From NCBI RefSeq assembly GCF_024718545.1, contig NZ_JAMXDB010000011.1, positions 1-49,912 on the forward strand: a stretch of DNA of 49,912 nucleotides, given 5' to 3'. The notes under the pieces were generated by a model. It was not told the origin of the DNA and did not search any database. It saw nothing but the letters and a program-made list of their open reading frames with translations. Both the position numbers and the translations under genes were made by a program. Every line of letters begins with the position of its first letter. Position 1 is the first letter of the stretch. This stretch comes from Weissella fangxianensis (GTDB taxonomy: Bacteria > Bacillota > Bacilli > Lactobacillales > Lactobacillaceae). Below, piece by piece: positions 1-7,719 of this stretch.

Positions 1-75
1 TTTCCGTATTTTATAAGGCGGAATACCTTGTAGGTACATCGTGACTGCTTCAATTTGTACTTCTTTTGAAAACAT
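1..75 (-). CDS. IS3-family transposase OrfA, N-terminal fragment
   Basis: Twenty-five codons are visible from an ATG at 75 to the window edge, beginning MFSKEVQIEAV. They resemble the start of the helix-turn-helix OrfA protein of IS3-family elements, which binds the terminal repeats. No strong ribosome binding site is seen. The assignment is supported by the terminal repeat shared with the right-edge element, whose visible coding end is clearly IS3 OrfB. The gene is partial only because the window ends. Confidence 0.65.
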   Translation of the reverse strand, partial: MFSKEVQIEAVTMYLQGIPPYKIRK

Positions 76-80
76 AGTAA

Positions 81-120
81 AACCCCGTAAGTTTTGGAAA
101 TTACTCCAACTTACGGGGTT
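81..120 (-). other. Hairpin at the IS end, upstream of the transposase
   Basis: AACCCCGTAAGTT (81-93) and its exact complement (108-120) form a 13-bp stem with a 14-nt loop. On the minus strand it is followed by TTTT and then the transposase ATG. It could stop or mask transcripts that enter the IS from outside. That role is inferred from other IS elements, not shown here. Confidence 0.5.
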
Positions 121-127
121 CAGTTCA

Positions 128-148
128 GAACATTTTTTTGTTCCAACC
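128..148 (-). terminator. Half-destroyed terminator, cut by the IS
   Basis: On the plus strand GAACA (128-132), six T and TGTTCCAACC (139-148) form what looks like a GGTTGGAACA/TGTTCCAACC hairpin from which the outer half of one arm is missing. The break falls exactly at the IS boundary (127/128). Intact hairpins of the same design occur at 28244, 36673 and 39349. This was probably the terminator of the amidohydrolase transcript; only a 5-bp stem is left. Confidence 0.55.
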
Positions 149-160
149 TTTTTCATGTTA

Positions 161-1324
161 TTAATTAATTAATTTTCCAGACTTATAAACGGACTTCGGA
201 CCTTGTAGAGCCTTTATATTTGCTAATGGATCTTCATTCAAAACAATAAAATCAGCCATAAAATCAGGCGCTATTTCCCCAACATGGTCATCAATTCTTA
301 ACACTTTCGCGGCATTGCGAGTTGCTGCCAGAATAGCATCTTGGGGCGTTAAGCCGAGCGCTGTCATTTTTTCAAGCTCCTTCGTTGAACCATCACTAAA
401 GTTATTGAATGGTGTCCCCGCATCAGTACCCATAACGATTTCAACCCCTGCCTCAATGGCCTTTGCGATACTCTGACGATGAGCTAGCAAGACATCCTCA
501 TTTTTGTCATACATCCATGCAATGATGTCTTTTTTATGATCATGGATAGCATCTGGCGCAGAAAGCGTTGGCACAATTGGCGTACCGGTTTGTAGTAACA
601 TATCAATCGCCTCATCATCCAAATAAATCGCATGCTCGATTGAATCTACACCTGCCTTGATTGCATTTTTTATTCCTTGATTACCTTGCGCATGAGCAGC
701 TACTGGTATGCCATAATTATGCGCTTCTTCGACAGCTGTTGCTAACTCAGTAACACTGAATTGGACATTACCAGGTACTTCTTGATCATTACTCGTAACA
801 CCACCAGTTGCCATCAACTTGATGTTTTTAGCACCCTCTTTAATCAATTGACGCGTTGCTTTGCGGACCTCATCAGCACCATCTACTTCCTTACCAATAG
901 CCCCTGCCCCATGACCACCGGTAATCGTCAGTGCAGCCCCACTAGCGATAATATTTGGACCAGCAATCACATGTTGTTTAATCAATTTCGCTAATTTAAT
1001 ATCAATGTTATTTGCTGCGCCAACCTCTCTGATTGTCGTTACACCATCTGATAAAAATTCACGTAAATGTTTCGTTGCATAAATGGCCAGTTCCGTCTCA
1101 TTGGTAATGTTTGCCAGTTGCTTTTTATCACTAGTTGTTAAATCTGAAATATGTGTATGCGCATTAATTAATCCCGGAATGATAAACTTACCTGATAAAT
1201 CAACAACTCGAGCATCATCATCATTATCTATAAAATAGCCTGAGTCTGTATCAACCGTAAAAGCTGCTGTTTTAAATTCACCTGCGATAAAAATTGCGCC
1301 ATTAATAAATTTTACTTGTGTCAT
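161..1324 (-). CDS. Metal-dependent amidohydrolase (imidazolonepropionase/Xaa-Pro dipeptidase-like)
   Basis: This 387-residue protein is an amidohydrolase-superfamily TIM barrel that should hydrolyse an amide or peptide-like bond in the cytoplasm; no signal peptide is seen. Visible metal-site elements are H56-x-H58 (NAHTH), K169 as the likely carboxylated lysine (KLMATGG), H211 (AAHAQGN), H231 (SIEHA) and D301 (MGTDAG). The start has an AGGGG ribosome site. It lies 17 bp downstream of the OppA-like gene, so the two are probably co-transcribed, which hints that it processes something the binding protein captures. The substrate cannot be named; related enzymes include prolidase-like and N-acyl amino acid hydrolases. 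Confidence 0.85.
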   Translation of the reverse strand: MTQVKFINGAIFIAGEFKTAAFTVDTDSGYFIDNDDDARVVDLSGKFIIPGLINAHTHISDLTTSDKKQLANITNETELAIYATKHLREFLSDGVTTIREVGAANNIDIKLAKLIKQHVIAGPNIIASGAALTITGGHGAGAIGKEVDGADEVRKATRQLIKEGAKNIKLMATGGVTSNDQEVPGNVQFSVTELATAVEEAHNYGIPVAAHAQGNQGIKNAIKAGVDSIEHAIYLDDEAIDMLLQTGTPIVPTLSAPDAIHDHKKDIIAWMYDKNEDVLLAHRQSIAKAIEAGVEIVMGTDAGTPFNNFSDGSTKELEKMTALGLTPQDAILAATRNAAKVLRIDDHVGEIAPDFMADFIVLNEDPLANIKALQGPKSVYKSGKLIN

Positions 1325-1341
1325 TACTGATATTCCCCTAT

Positions 1342-2949
1342 TTATTTCTTGTAAGCTTCTTTAAAGTCAAACGTTGCGCCATAAGTATTCACTAACAATC
1401 CTTTAACATTTGGTCGAACCAATGATGGTGTCGACTGATGTCCTAAAGTAACAACTGGCAGTTCACTATGAATTCGTTGTTCAGCTTGTAGTAAATCCTG
1501 GTACCGTTTAGATGGCTTATTAACATCATTGCCATTAGCCCGTGCGAGCGCTGCATCATATTCTTTATCATTAAATTGTGCAATATTGATACCACTATCA
1601 CTTTGAACCATATTAAGAAAACTCATTGGATCTGCATATTCACCACCCCATGAAGTTAAGACAATGTCAAAATCATGTGATAATTGTGCTTTAACTCGCG
1701 CAGCCTTCGGTTGAAATTTAACCGTTAATTCAACACCAGGTAAATTCTTTTGTAACTGATTTTGCACATATTGTGCTTCAATCTTACTCTGATCATCGTT
1801 ATCGGCTAGTAAAGTTAGCTTTATTTTCTTCGTCTCACTCGCAGCTAAACTTTTCTTAGCGTCTTTTTTATTAAAGGCATATTTTTTACTGTTAGCCTCT
1901 TTACTAAAGTCACGCTGATTATCTGGATTCTTAATTGTATTCTCAGGCGTAAAGGCATTCCCGCTACGTTGAATACCCTTAAGCACCTTATTTGTCAGCC
2001 CTTTTGTATTAATAGCTTGCTTGATGGCAACTCGCACGTCTTTATTTTGTAAATATTTATTTTTCATATTTAATCCCAAAAAGTCAGTCCGACCATTTTT
2101 AATACTATGGTATGCGCGGTTATTTTCATTCGCTCGAACTTGATCAGCAGTTAATGGTGTATAGTCAGATTTCCCAGCTTTATATAAATTATAACCAGTC
2201 GTATTATCGGTCACGGTCTGGATATTAATTTTATTTGTGGCAACATTTTTCTTATCTTCATATTGACTATTTTTTACCAACTGATACGATTTATCCGAAC
2301 CATGCCAATTTTTTAGTATAAATGGCCCATTCGATAATGTTTTATCTGAGGATGTACCATATGCCTTACCCACCTTCGTAACAAATTTTTTAGGCTGCGG
2401 ATAAAATGCTGTGCCAGTCAGAATACTTTTAAAAGCAGGATCAGGATTATTCAAAGTGATTTTCAATGTCTGACTATCAAGTGCTTTAACACCAAGATCA
2501 TCAGCTGCTTTCTCACCGTTTGTTACTGCTGTCGCGTTCTTAATATTATTAGCTAAGGTAGCGCCATTAGACTTATTTTTCGGATCAACAGTCTGTTGCA
2601 TACCAAAGACATAATCATTTGCCGTCACTTTTTCGTGATTAGACCACTTTAGATCATCTTTTAAATGAAACACATATTCACGACCGTCTTTTGAAATATC
2701 AACCGACTTGGCATCAGCTAATTGCGGTTGATTATTTTTACCATATCGATATAACCCTTGCCCAGTTTGAGTGACTATTTCCGAACCAGTAGAATCATTA
2801 GCCTGCGATGGACTCATCGTCGTCAAAGCTGCCGATTCTGTCCAATTGATTGCTTGATCCGCAAAAGCTACTCTTTCCTGTGACAAACTTGCAATAGTTG
2901 CCGTCGTCATCCCCACTGACAATATGAATGATAATTTCTTTATTCTCAT
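1342..2949 (-). CDS. OppA-like extracellular peptide-binding protein (SBP family 5)
   Basis: This 535-residue solute-binding protein of the oligopeptide/nickel family (SBP_bac_5) would capture a peptide outside the cell for an ABC importer. An N-terminal signal peptide (basic MRIKK, hydrophobic core, likely cleavage after AFA near residue 30) is clear. No lipobox cysteine is present, so unlike typical Gram-positive OppA it does not look lipid-anchored. Motifs such as WSNHEKVTANDYVFG and the C-terminal LVNTYGATFDF are typical of the family. No permease or ATPase genes are adjacent, so it must use a transporter encoded elsewhere. The GGAG ribosome site sits just after an intrinsic terminator, and expression is probably controlled by the Trp-codon leader upstream. 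Confidence 0.9.
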   Translation of the reverse strand: MRIKKLSFILSVGMTTATIASLSQERVAFADQAINWTESAALTTMSPSQANDSTGSEIVTQTGQGLYRYGKNNQPQLADAKSVDISKDGREYVFHLKDDLKWSNHEKVTANDYVFGMQQTVDPKNKSNGATLANNIKNATAVTNGEKAADDLGVKALDSQTLKITLNNPDPAFKSILTGTAFYPQPKKFVTKVGKAYGTSSDKTLSNGPFILKNWHGSDKSYQLVKNSQYEDKKNVATNKINIQTVTDNTTGYNLYKAGKSDYTPLTADQVRANENNRAYHSIKNGRTDFLGLNMKNKYLQNKDVRVAIKQAINTKGLTNKVLKGIQRSGNAFTPENTIKNPDNQRDFSKEANSKKYAFNKKDAKKSLAASETKKIKLTLLADNDDQSKIEAQYVQNQLQKNLPGVELTVKFQPKAARVKAQLSHDFDIVLTSWGGEYADPMSFLNMVQSDSGINIAQFNDKEYDAALARANGNDVNKPSKRYQDLLQAEQRIHSELPVVTLGHQSTPSLVRPNVKGLLVNTYGATFDFKEAYKK

Positions 2950-2984
2950 AGCAATTCTCCATTAAATAATAATTAACTCAACAA

Positions 2985-3027
2985 ATAAAAAACGGCCAAT
3001 CAGCACATTATGTGCTAACTAGCCGTT
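2985..3027 (-). terminator. Attenuator terminator before the oppA-like gene
   Basis: On the minus strand the arms at 3027-3011 and 3007-2991 make a 17-bp stem (three G-U pairs) around a UAA loop, followed at once by a run of T. It ends about 35 bp before the oppA start, so unless it is prevented it should block the gene. Its 5' arm (3025-3014) can instead pair with the segment at 3069-3058. Confidence 0.9.
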
Positions 3028-3110
3028 GTCTTTTAAAATTGACAGGTTAATTTCTAGCGGCTAGCTATCGTTAATACTTAACTGATAGCTAGCCCACAAC
3101 AAATAGCCAA

Positions 3111-3185
3111 CTATCTCGTTGGCCACCACCATGAAATAGTTGCTGAGAATACAACTTGATTAATTTGTGAATTTATTAATAACAT
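3111..3185 (-). CDS. 24-residue leader peptide with Trp-Trp-Trp
   Basis: The ORF starts at ATG 3185 behind a strong AAGGAG site 8 nt upstream, and ends at TAG 3113-3111. The product begins MLLINSQINQ and ends SWWWPTR. Three consecutive TGG codons in a 24-codon ORF, placed between complementary RNA segments and before a terminator, are the mark of a ribosome-sensing leader. It lacks a normal signal peptide. The alternative is a small hydrophobic signalling peptide with a WW motif, which I judge less likely because of the hairpin arrangement. Confidence 0.8.
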   Translation of the reverse strand: MLLINSQINQVVFSATISWWWPTR

Positions 3186-3223
3186 GATGTTTTCTCCTTA
3201 CATGTCTTACTAGAATTTATTTA

Positions 3224-3251
3224 ATTATAACGCTAGTATGAGAAAAAGCAA
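3224..3251 (-). promoter_or_regulatory. Promoter of the leader-oppA transcript
   Basis: TTGCTT (3251-3246) and TATAAT (3229-3224) are separated by 16 bp, which puts the transcript start near 3217, about 30 nt before the leader ATG. Confidence 0.75.
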
Positions 3252-3293
3252 CCGTTAAATTAAAATAAGATTAAAAAACTGTTTGGCTGGTTT

Positions 3294-3992
3294 TTAATTT
3301 TCAAAATTTGCAATCAATACTCGGTTCCCTGCCGACTGTTTTGTTGGGTCAGCCTGGCCGAATGCTGCCTGTGTCAAATGAAGTTTCGCAACTTCGACAC
3401 CAAAATAATCTTGAATTAAATTTTGTAAAAACAACAGCAATGCTTGTGAATCAATTTCCGTTTCGTGAATTAATACGGGACCCTTATTTTTAAACACAGC
3501 TGAATTCCGTAAATTATCAACCTTCTTTTCTAGCGCTGGTAATCCAGCCACTAAATGATAGACCACATGATTTTCGTGAACCCACTTTGTTAAATGGACA
3601 ACATGACGCAAATCAGTGAAACCAATTGGTAAAATCATATCTGCAGCAACTGCTGTTAATTGCATTGGTTCTTGCGTTTGCTTTTGAATAGTACTTTTTA
3701 GTGCGGTTGTATCTAAAGTAAAGCGACCATTATAGTCCAACATAGCCTGACCAAGCAACATTTCAACACGCGTCACATAGCCAATCCGATCAAACTGTTC
3801 ATTATGCTGTAATTCTTGTGCTAAGTGTTGTCGAAAAATATCCGGTGCGCGCCAGTCAAGTCGTAATTTCGCCTGATTTAACTGAATATCATCGCCCTCT
3901 GCGTGAAATGTAATCAAGGTATACCCCATGGTACCCGGTATTTCATTGAGGACAGCTTGTCTATCATCTGAAAAAAAGTGACTATTATACAT
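3294..3992 (-). CDS. Unrecognised protein, last gene of the aro operon
   Basis: I do not recognise this 232-residue protein. It has no signal peptide, membrane segment or Cys cluster, and looks soluble and cytoplasmic. Its ATG overlaps the end of aroD by 8 bp (3985-3992), so it is translationally coupled to the chorismate pathway and was presumably kept for a related purpose. No terminator is evident between its stop and the promoter at 3251-3224. It could be a regulator or an accessory enzyme of aromatic metabolism, but nothing in the sequence decides this. Confidence 0.75.
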   Translation of the reverse strand: MYNSHFFSDDRQAVLNEIPGTMGYTLITFHAEGDDIQLNQAKLRLDWRAPDIFRQHLAQELQHNEQFDRIGYVTRVEMLLGQAMLDYNGRFTLDTTALKSTIQKQTQEPMQLTAVAADMILPIGFTDLRHVVHLTKWVHENHVVYHLVAGLPALEKKVDNLRNSAVFKNKGPVLIHETEIDSQALLLFLQNLIQDYFGVEVAKLHLTQAAFGQADPTKQSAGNRVLIANFEN

Positions 3993-4716
3993 CTGATTCT
4001 CCCCATTTATGTAATAGTGTTGCGAGTGTCATTTGGCCTGGTGCTGATGCTGCTTTCCCACTTGCAAAAGTTAACTGTGACCCATACTGATAGCCAACCT
4101 CGCGTGATTTCATTCCCAACGCCCCCATCGACATCGTAATCAGCGGTAAATCACTGTCTGCAGCAACAATCGCAGTCGCCTGCAATACGCGGTCAACATC
4201 CATTGCTACTTTTGGCATGACCGCTAACTTTACAACATCAATAGGTAGCCTGGTCATCTCCATTAAAAGACTAACTAAATGATTAGGGGTTGCGTCAAAG
4301 TTATGCTTAGAACCGATAACTTTAACATTTTCAGGCACTAGTTTCAAAAGTGCTTGTTGATCTGCTAGTAGCGCAACCTCAATATCAATGGCATCAACGC
4401 CTGCTTTTAGCGCCCGTTGATAAACCATTTGGTAGCTATCATGATGATAGTTTAATTGTCCCCCTTCACTGGCAGTTCGCCAAGTAAATAACAAGGGTTT
4501 ATTAAGTATCTCATGAACCTGACGAATATTACTAACCGTTAACTCACAGAAATCTGATAAGTAATCAACCCGCCATTCGACGACGTCGGCAGCCGTTTGG
4601 CTGAGCATCCGTGCCGTCTGTCTCACATCTGCCATCGTCTCATCAACCATGGGTACAGCGACAAGTGGTCGTTGTTCAGTTGCACTCGCATTACCTATTT
4701 TCAGTCGTTTCATCAT
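3985..4716 (-). CDS. aroD: Type I 3-dehydroquinate dehydratase
   Basis: Converts 3-dehydroquinate to 3-dehydroshikimate, step 3 of the shikimate pathway, through a Schiff base. The 243 residues match the type I class: EWRVDYL near the N-terminus (substrate binding), the catalytic His in GSKHNF and the Schiff-base Lys in VVKLAVMP. The gene overlaps the end of aroK by 26 bp and the next gene by 8 bp, so translation is tightly coupled. Two adjacent ATGs (4716, 4713) are possible starts; the ribosome site inside aroK is weak. Confidence 0.95.
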   Translation of the reverse strand: MMKRLKIGNASATEQRPLVAVPMVDETMADVRQTARMLSQTAADVVEWRVDYLSDFCELTVSNIRQVHEILNKPLLFTWRTASEGGQLNYHHDSYQMVYQRALKAGVDAIDIEVALLADQQALLKLVPENVKVIGSKHNFDATPNHLVSLLMEMTRLPIDVVKLAVMPKVAMDVDRVLQATAIVAADSDLPLITMSMGALGMKSREVGYQYGSQLTFASGKAASAPGQMTLATLLHKWGESDV

Positions 4717-5218
4717 TAAAAGCTCTCATATATTGCAATACTTCTTCAGCAACCTGGTCAGCAGTCTTGTTATCAGTATAAATAACCTCTGTTGCAATAC
4801 TTGAATACTTTTTGAGACGTTGCTCCCAAAGTTCAGCCAGTTCCAATAAAGATTTATTACGGACGATTGGCCGTGTATTATCTTTTACCAACCTTTCGAC
4901 TGTTTGACCAAAGGAACCAGATAAGTAAATAACTGGTACTGGACTACTTTTTAACAGTTGTCGATTTTGCTCTAATTCAATAATGCCACCACCGGTAGCC
5001 ATAATCCCAGATTTTGTCAGATTTTCTTGCAGGATAGTTTGTTCTAACTGTCGAAAACCTAATTCACCAACAATTGCAAAAATTTCTCCAGGTGTCTGAC
5101 CAGTCTGTGTGACAATCAGTTGATCTGTATCAAAAAATGGCAACGTCGTTTTTTCAGCCAGTAATTGTCCAACTGTTGTTTTACCAGCTCCCATGAAGCC
5201 AATTAAAATCACTTTCAT
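4691..5218 (-). CDS. aroK: Shikimate kinase
   Basis: Phosphorylates shikimate to shikimate 3-phosphate with ATP. The 175-residue protein has the P-loop GFMGAGKTT at residues 7-15, the DTDQLI element that binds Mg and substrate, GFRQLE and the glycine-rich TGGGIIE shikimate-binding segment, and the lid region with NTRPIV. The start lies 1 bp after the aroA stop. The 3' end overlaps aroD by 26 bp in another frame. Confidence 0.95.
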   Translation of the reverse strand: MKVILIGFMGAGKTTVGQLLAEKTTLPFFDTDQLIVTQTGQTPGEIFAIVGELGFRQLEQTILQENLTKSGIMATGGGIIELEQNRQLLKSSPVPVIYLSGSFGQTVERLVKDNTRPIVRNKSLLELAELWEQRLKKYSSIATEVIYTDNKTADQVAEEVLQYMRAFNDETTENR

Positions 5219-5219
5219 A

Positions 5220-6512
5220 TTAATCTATGACCTCACTTAAATCACTAAAAAAGTTGGGATACGAAATATTCACTGCTTCTGCATTGGCAAGTGATACATC
5301 CCCTGTTGTTATTAAGGCCGCAATGGTCAACATCATCCCCACGCGGTGGTCACCACAAGAATCGATGATTGTTGGTTGCTTAACTTGTAATGGTGTCCCA
5401 CCATGAATATAAAAGCCATCTTCTCTAGGCTCAATATCAGCTCCTAATTTATTTAACTGGGTAGTGACAGTGGCAATCCGATCACTTTCTTTCACATGTA
5501 ATTCACTAGCACCCGAGATAACTGTATCGCCTTGTGCTTGTGTCGCAGCGAGCACAACTAGTGGCATTTCATCAATCATAGCTGGGACGTCAACTGCTGT
5601 AATCGTTGTGCCATGTAATGATTGCGATTGCACTTGGATATCAGCCATTGGTTCTCCATCAGCTGACTCATTATCAAATGTAAATTTAGCACCCATTCGT
5701 TGCAAAATTTTCATGATACCTGTACGAGTTGGGTTAATTCCAACCTGTTTGAGAGTAAGCGCACTTTTCGGAACCAGCACACCAGCCACAATCCAAAAAG
5801 CGGCTGACGAAATATCGCCAGGGACGCGAATAGTGGTCGCAGTTAAATGCGTCTGTGGTGTAATTTTAATTTGATGGTCCTCGCGCACCAAATGTACGCC
5901 AAATGCTGCTAACATTCGTTCAGTATGGTCACGAGTCGCAATTGGCTCAATAATTGTCGTTGGCGTTTTTGCTTGCAGTGCCGCTAAGATAATGGCACTT
6001 TTTACTTGGGCAGACGCCACTGGCAATTCATAAACGAGGCCTGCCAGTTCGTGTGTACCAAGTTTAGTGACTGGTAAATGGTCATTCTTTGTCACAAAAC
6101 TGACGCCCATGGCGATCAATGGTTTAATGACCCGCGCAAATGGTCGTTTTGATAAACTTTTGTCACCACGAAATGTTACCGCAAATGGTTGATTCGCTAA
6201 TAACCCCATTAATAAACGGGCCGTCGTTCCTGAATTTCCCATATCTAACATTTGACTTGGCTCAACGAGTTCATTCAATGACCTGCCATGAATAATTAAA
6301 TCATGATTGTCAGTACTAAATGTCACCCCTAAATTTGACATTGCCGTCACTGTATGACGAACATCTTCGGAATCCAAAAGATGTTGTACCCGCGTATCAC
6401 CTGACGCAATACTTCCCAACATAACTGCTCGATGTGAAATACTTTTATCACCAGGCATCGTTAAAGTTCCCCGCAGTTTTTTCCCCGCTGTTTGTAACTT
6501 AATCTTGCCCAT
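5220..6512 (-). CDS. aroA: EPSP synthase (3-phosphoshikimate 1-carboxyvinyltransferase)
   Basis: Condenses shikimate 3-phosphate and phosphoenolpyruvate to EPSP. At 430 residues it has the usual two-domain length. Recognisable signatures are PGDKSISHRAV near residue 20, DMGNSGTTARLL near 90, RDHTERML and the C-terminal LHVKESDRIA. It lies between aroC (25 bp gap) and aroK (1 bp gap). Confidence 0.96.
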   Translation of the reverse strand: MGKIKLQTAGKKLRGTLTMPGDKSISHRAVMLGSIASGDTRVQHLLDSEDVRHTVTAMSNLGVTFSTDNHDLIIHGRSLNELVEPSQMLDMGNSGTTARLLMGLLANQPFAVTFRGDKSLSKRPFARVIKPLIAMGVSFVTKNDHLPVTKLGTHELAGLVYELPVASAQVKSAIILAALQAKTPTTIIEPIATRDHTERMLAAFGVHLVREDHQIKITPQTHLTATTIRVPGDISSAAFWIVAGVLVPKSALTLKQVGINPTRTGIMKILQRMGAKFTFDNESADGEPMADIQVQSQSLHGTTITAVDVPAMIDEMPLVVLAATQAQGDTVISGASELHVKESDRIATVTTQLNKLGADIEPREDGFYIHGGTPLQVKQPTIIDSCGDHRVGMMLTIAALITTGDVSLANAEAVNISYPNFFSDLSEVID

Positions 6513-6537
6513 TATTTAACCTACAATTCTTTTCCAA

Positions 6538-7716
6538 TTAAAAATGTTTGATTTCTTCACGATAAGCTGCCACTTGTTCTTGTAAACGTGACAAACTATC
6601 AGTATCAAATTTATCTAGGATGGCTTTTGCAAGTTCAATTGCCACCATAGCCTCAGCAATAACTGCTGCTGCTGTTACTGCCGTCGTATCTGATCTTTCT
6701 GTTGATGCACGGTGATCTTCATGAGTGTCGATATCAACACTCTGCATTGGTTGGTATAGTGTTGGAATCGGCTTAACAAGACCACGGACAACAATCATTT
6801 CACCAGTTGTCATACCGCCTTCAAAGCCACCCAGATGGTTAGCGCCACGATAAAAGCCACGCTCAGCTGACCAATAGATTTCATCCATCAGTTCACTACC
6901 ATATTTTGTCGCATTCGCAAAACCACCACCGAATTCAACACCTTTAAAGGCATTAATGCCCACCATTGCACGGGCAATCTTCGCATCTAATTTTTCATCT
7001 GCTGATACATACGATCCTAACCCAGCTGGTACACCAGTGGCCATGACTTGCACCGTACCACCAACAGTATCTCGATTGCGTTTTGTTTGATCAATCACTT
7101 CACGCATTGCTTCATCATCCGCAGCAGTCAATGCACGTGTTGGCAAACTTTCAGTGACCGCACGTAATTCCGCTAAGGTTTTATATTGCGTTAGTTGTGT
7201 CAAATCCGAACTAGCGGGACCGATATTCATCACAAAACCATGAACATCAATATCGAGCGCTGCCAATAGTTTTTTAGCAACTGCGCCCACAGCCACACGC
7301 ATCACTGTCTCACGAGCCGATGAACGTTCTAGGACATTTCGCAAATCATGCTGATGACGATATTTCATGCCACCAACTAAATCGGCGTGACCCGGTCTTG
7401 GTCGCATGACTTTACGCATACTATTCTCAACAGTCGCGGGGATATTTGGGTCCATAATTTTTGACCAATGATTGTGATCATCATTATGAACATTTAAAGC
7501 AATGGGTGATCCTAAAGTGACTTGGTGACGGACACCAGACATAATCGTTACGGTATCTGTTTCAATAACTTGACGTTGACCACGCCCATAACCATGTTGG
7601 CGCCGAGCCAGTTGTTCATTAATATCATTTGTTGTAATTGTCAGGCCCGCCGGAATGCCTTCAATAATGGCAACCTCTTCTGGACCATGACTTTCTCCTG
7701 CTGTCATATATCGCAT
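6538..7716 (-). CDS. aroC: Chorismate synthase
   Basis: Makes chorismate from EPSP using reduced FMN; it is the last common step to Phe, Tyr, Trp and folate. The 392 residues carry the family signatures ESHGPE at the N-terminus, RRQHGYGRGQRQ, the RPGHADLVGGMKY segment and the late HRASTERSDTT. The start is 3 bp after aroB. Confidence 0.96.
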   Translation of the reverse strand: MRYMTAGESHGPEEVAIIEGIPAGLTITTNDINEQLARRQHGYGRGQRQVIETDTVTIMSGVRHQVTLGSPIALNVHNDDHNHWSKIMDPNIPATVENSMRKVMRPRPGHADLVGGMKYRHQHDLRNVLERSSARETVMRVAVGAVAKKLLAALDIDVHGFVMNIGPASSDLTQLTQYKTLAELRAVTESLPTRALTAADDEAMREVIDQTKRNRDTVGGTVQVMATGVPAGLGSYVSADEKLDAKIARAMVGINAFKGVEFGGGFANATKYGSELMDEIYWSAERGFYRGANHLGGFEGGMTTGEMIVVRGLVKPIPTLYQPMQSVDIDTHEDHRASTERSDTTAVTAAAVIAEAMVAIELAKAILDKFDTDSLSRLQEQVAAYREEIKHF

Positions 7717-7719
7717 AGG

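Larger units (their letters stand above)
1..127 (-). mobile_element. IS3-family element, 5' end only
   Basis: This is the upstream terminus of an insertion sequence whose body runs off the left edge. The terminal sequence on the minus strand begins TGAACTGAACCCC at position 127, and the same 13 bases start the element at 49786, so both belong to one IS type. A perfect 13-bp inverted repeat (81-93 with 108-120) lies between the terminus and the transposase start. The stub is exactly 127 bases, like the one at the right edge. Confidence 0.85.
2985..3217 (-). promoter_or_regulatory. Trp-codon leader-peptide attenuator
   Basis: Six leader segments pair in two exclusive ways. Terminating fold: 3142-3136 with 3114-3108 (7 bp), 3094-3084 with 3069-3059 (11 bp, perfect), then the terminator. 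Antiterminating fold: 3115-3106 with 3093-3084 (10 bp, two G-U), and 3069-3058 with 3025-3014 (10 bp with one G-U, then a mismatch and one more pair). A leader ORF has three Trp codons at 3131-3123, just after the first segment, and its stop codon (3113-3111) lies inside the second. A ribosome stalled for Trp-tRNA would favour antitermination; one reaching the stop would favour termination. The pairings are seen in the sequence; the mechanism is inferred. Confidence 0.8.

Noticed and set aside
2985-3217. T-box riboswitch before the oppA-like gene
   Set aside because: The GGTGG seen in the leader is part of the Trp codons; no T-box core sequence or Stem I landmarks are present, and the hairpin order fits peptide-leader attenuation.
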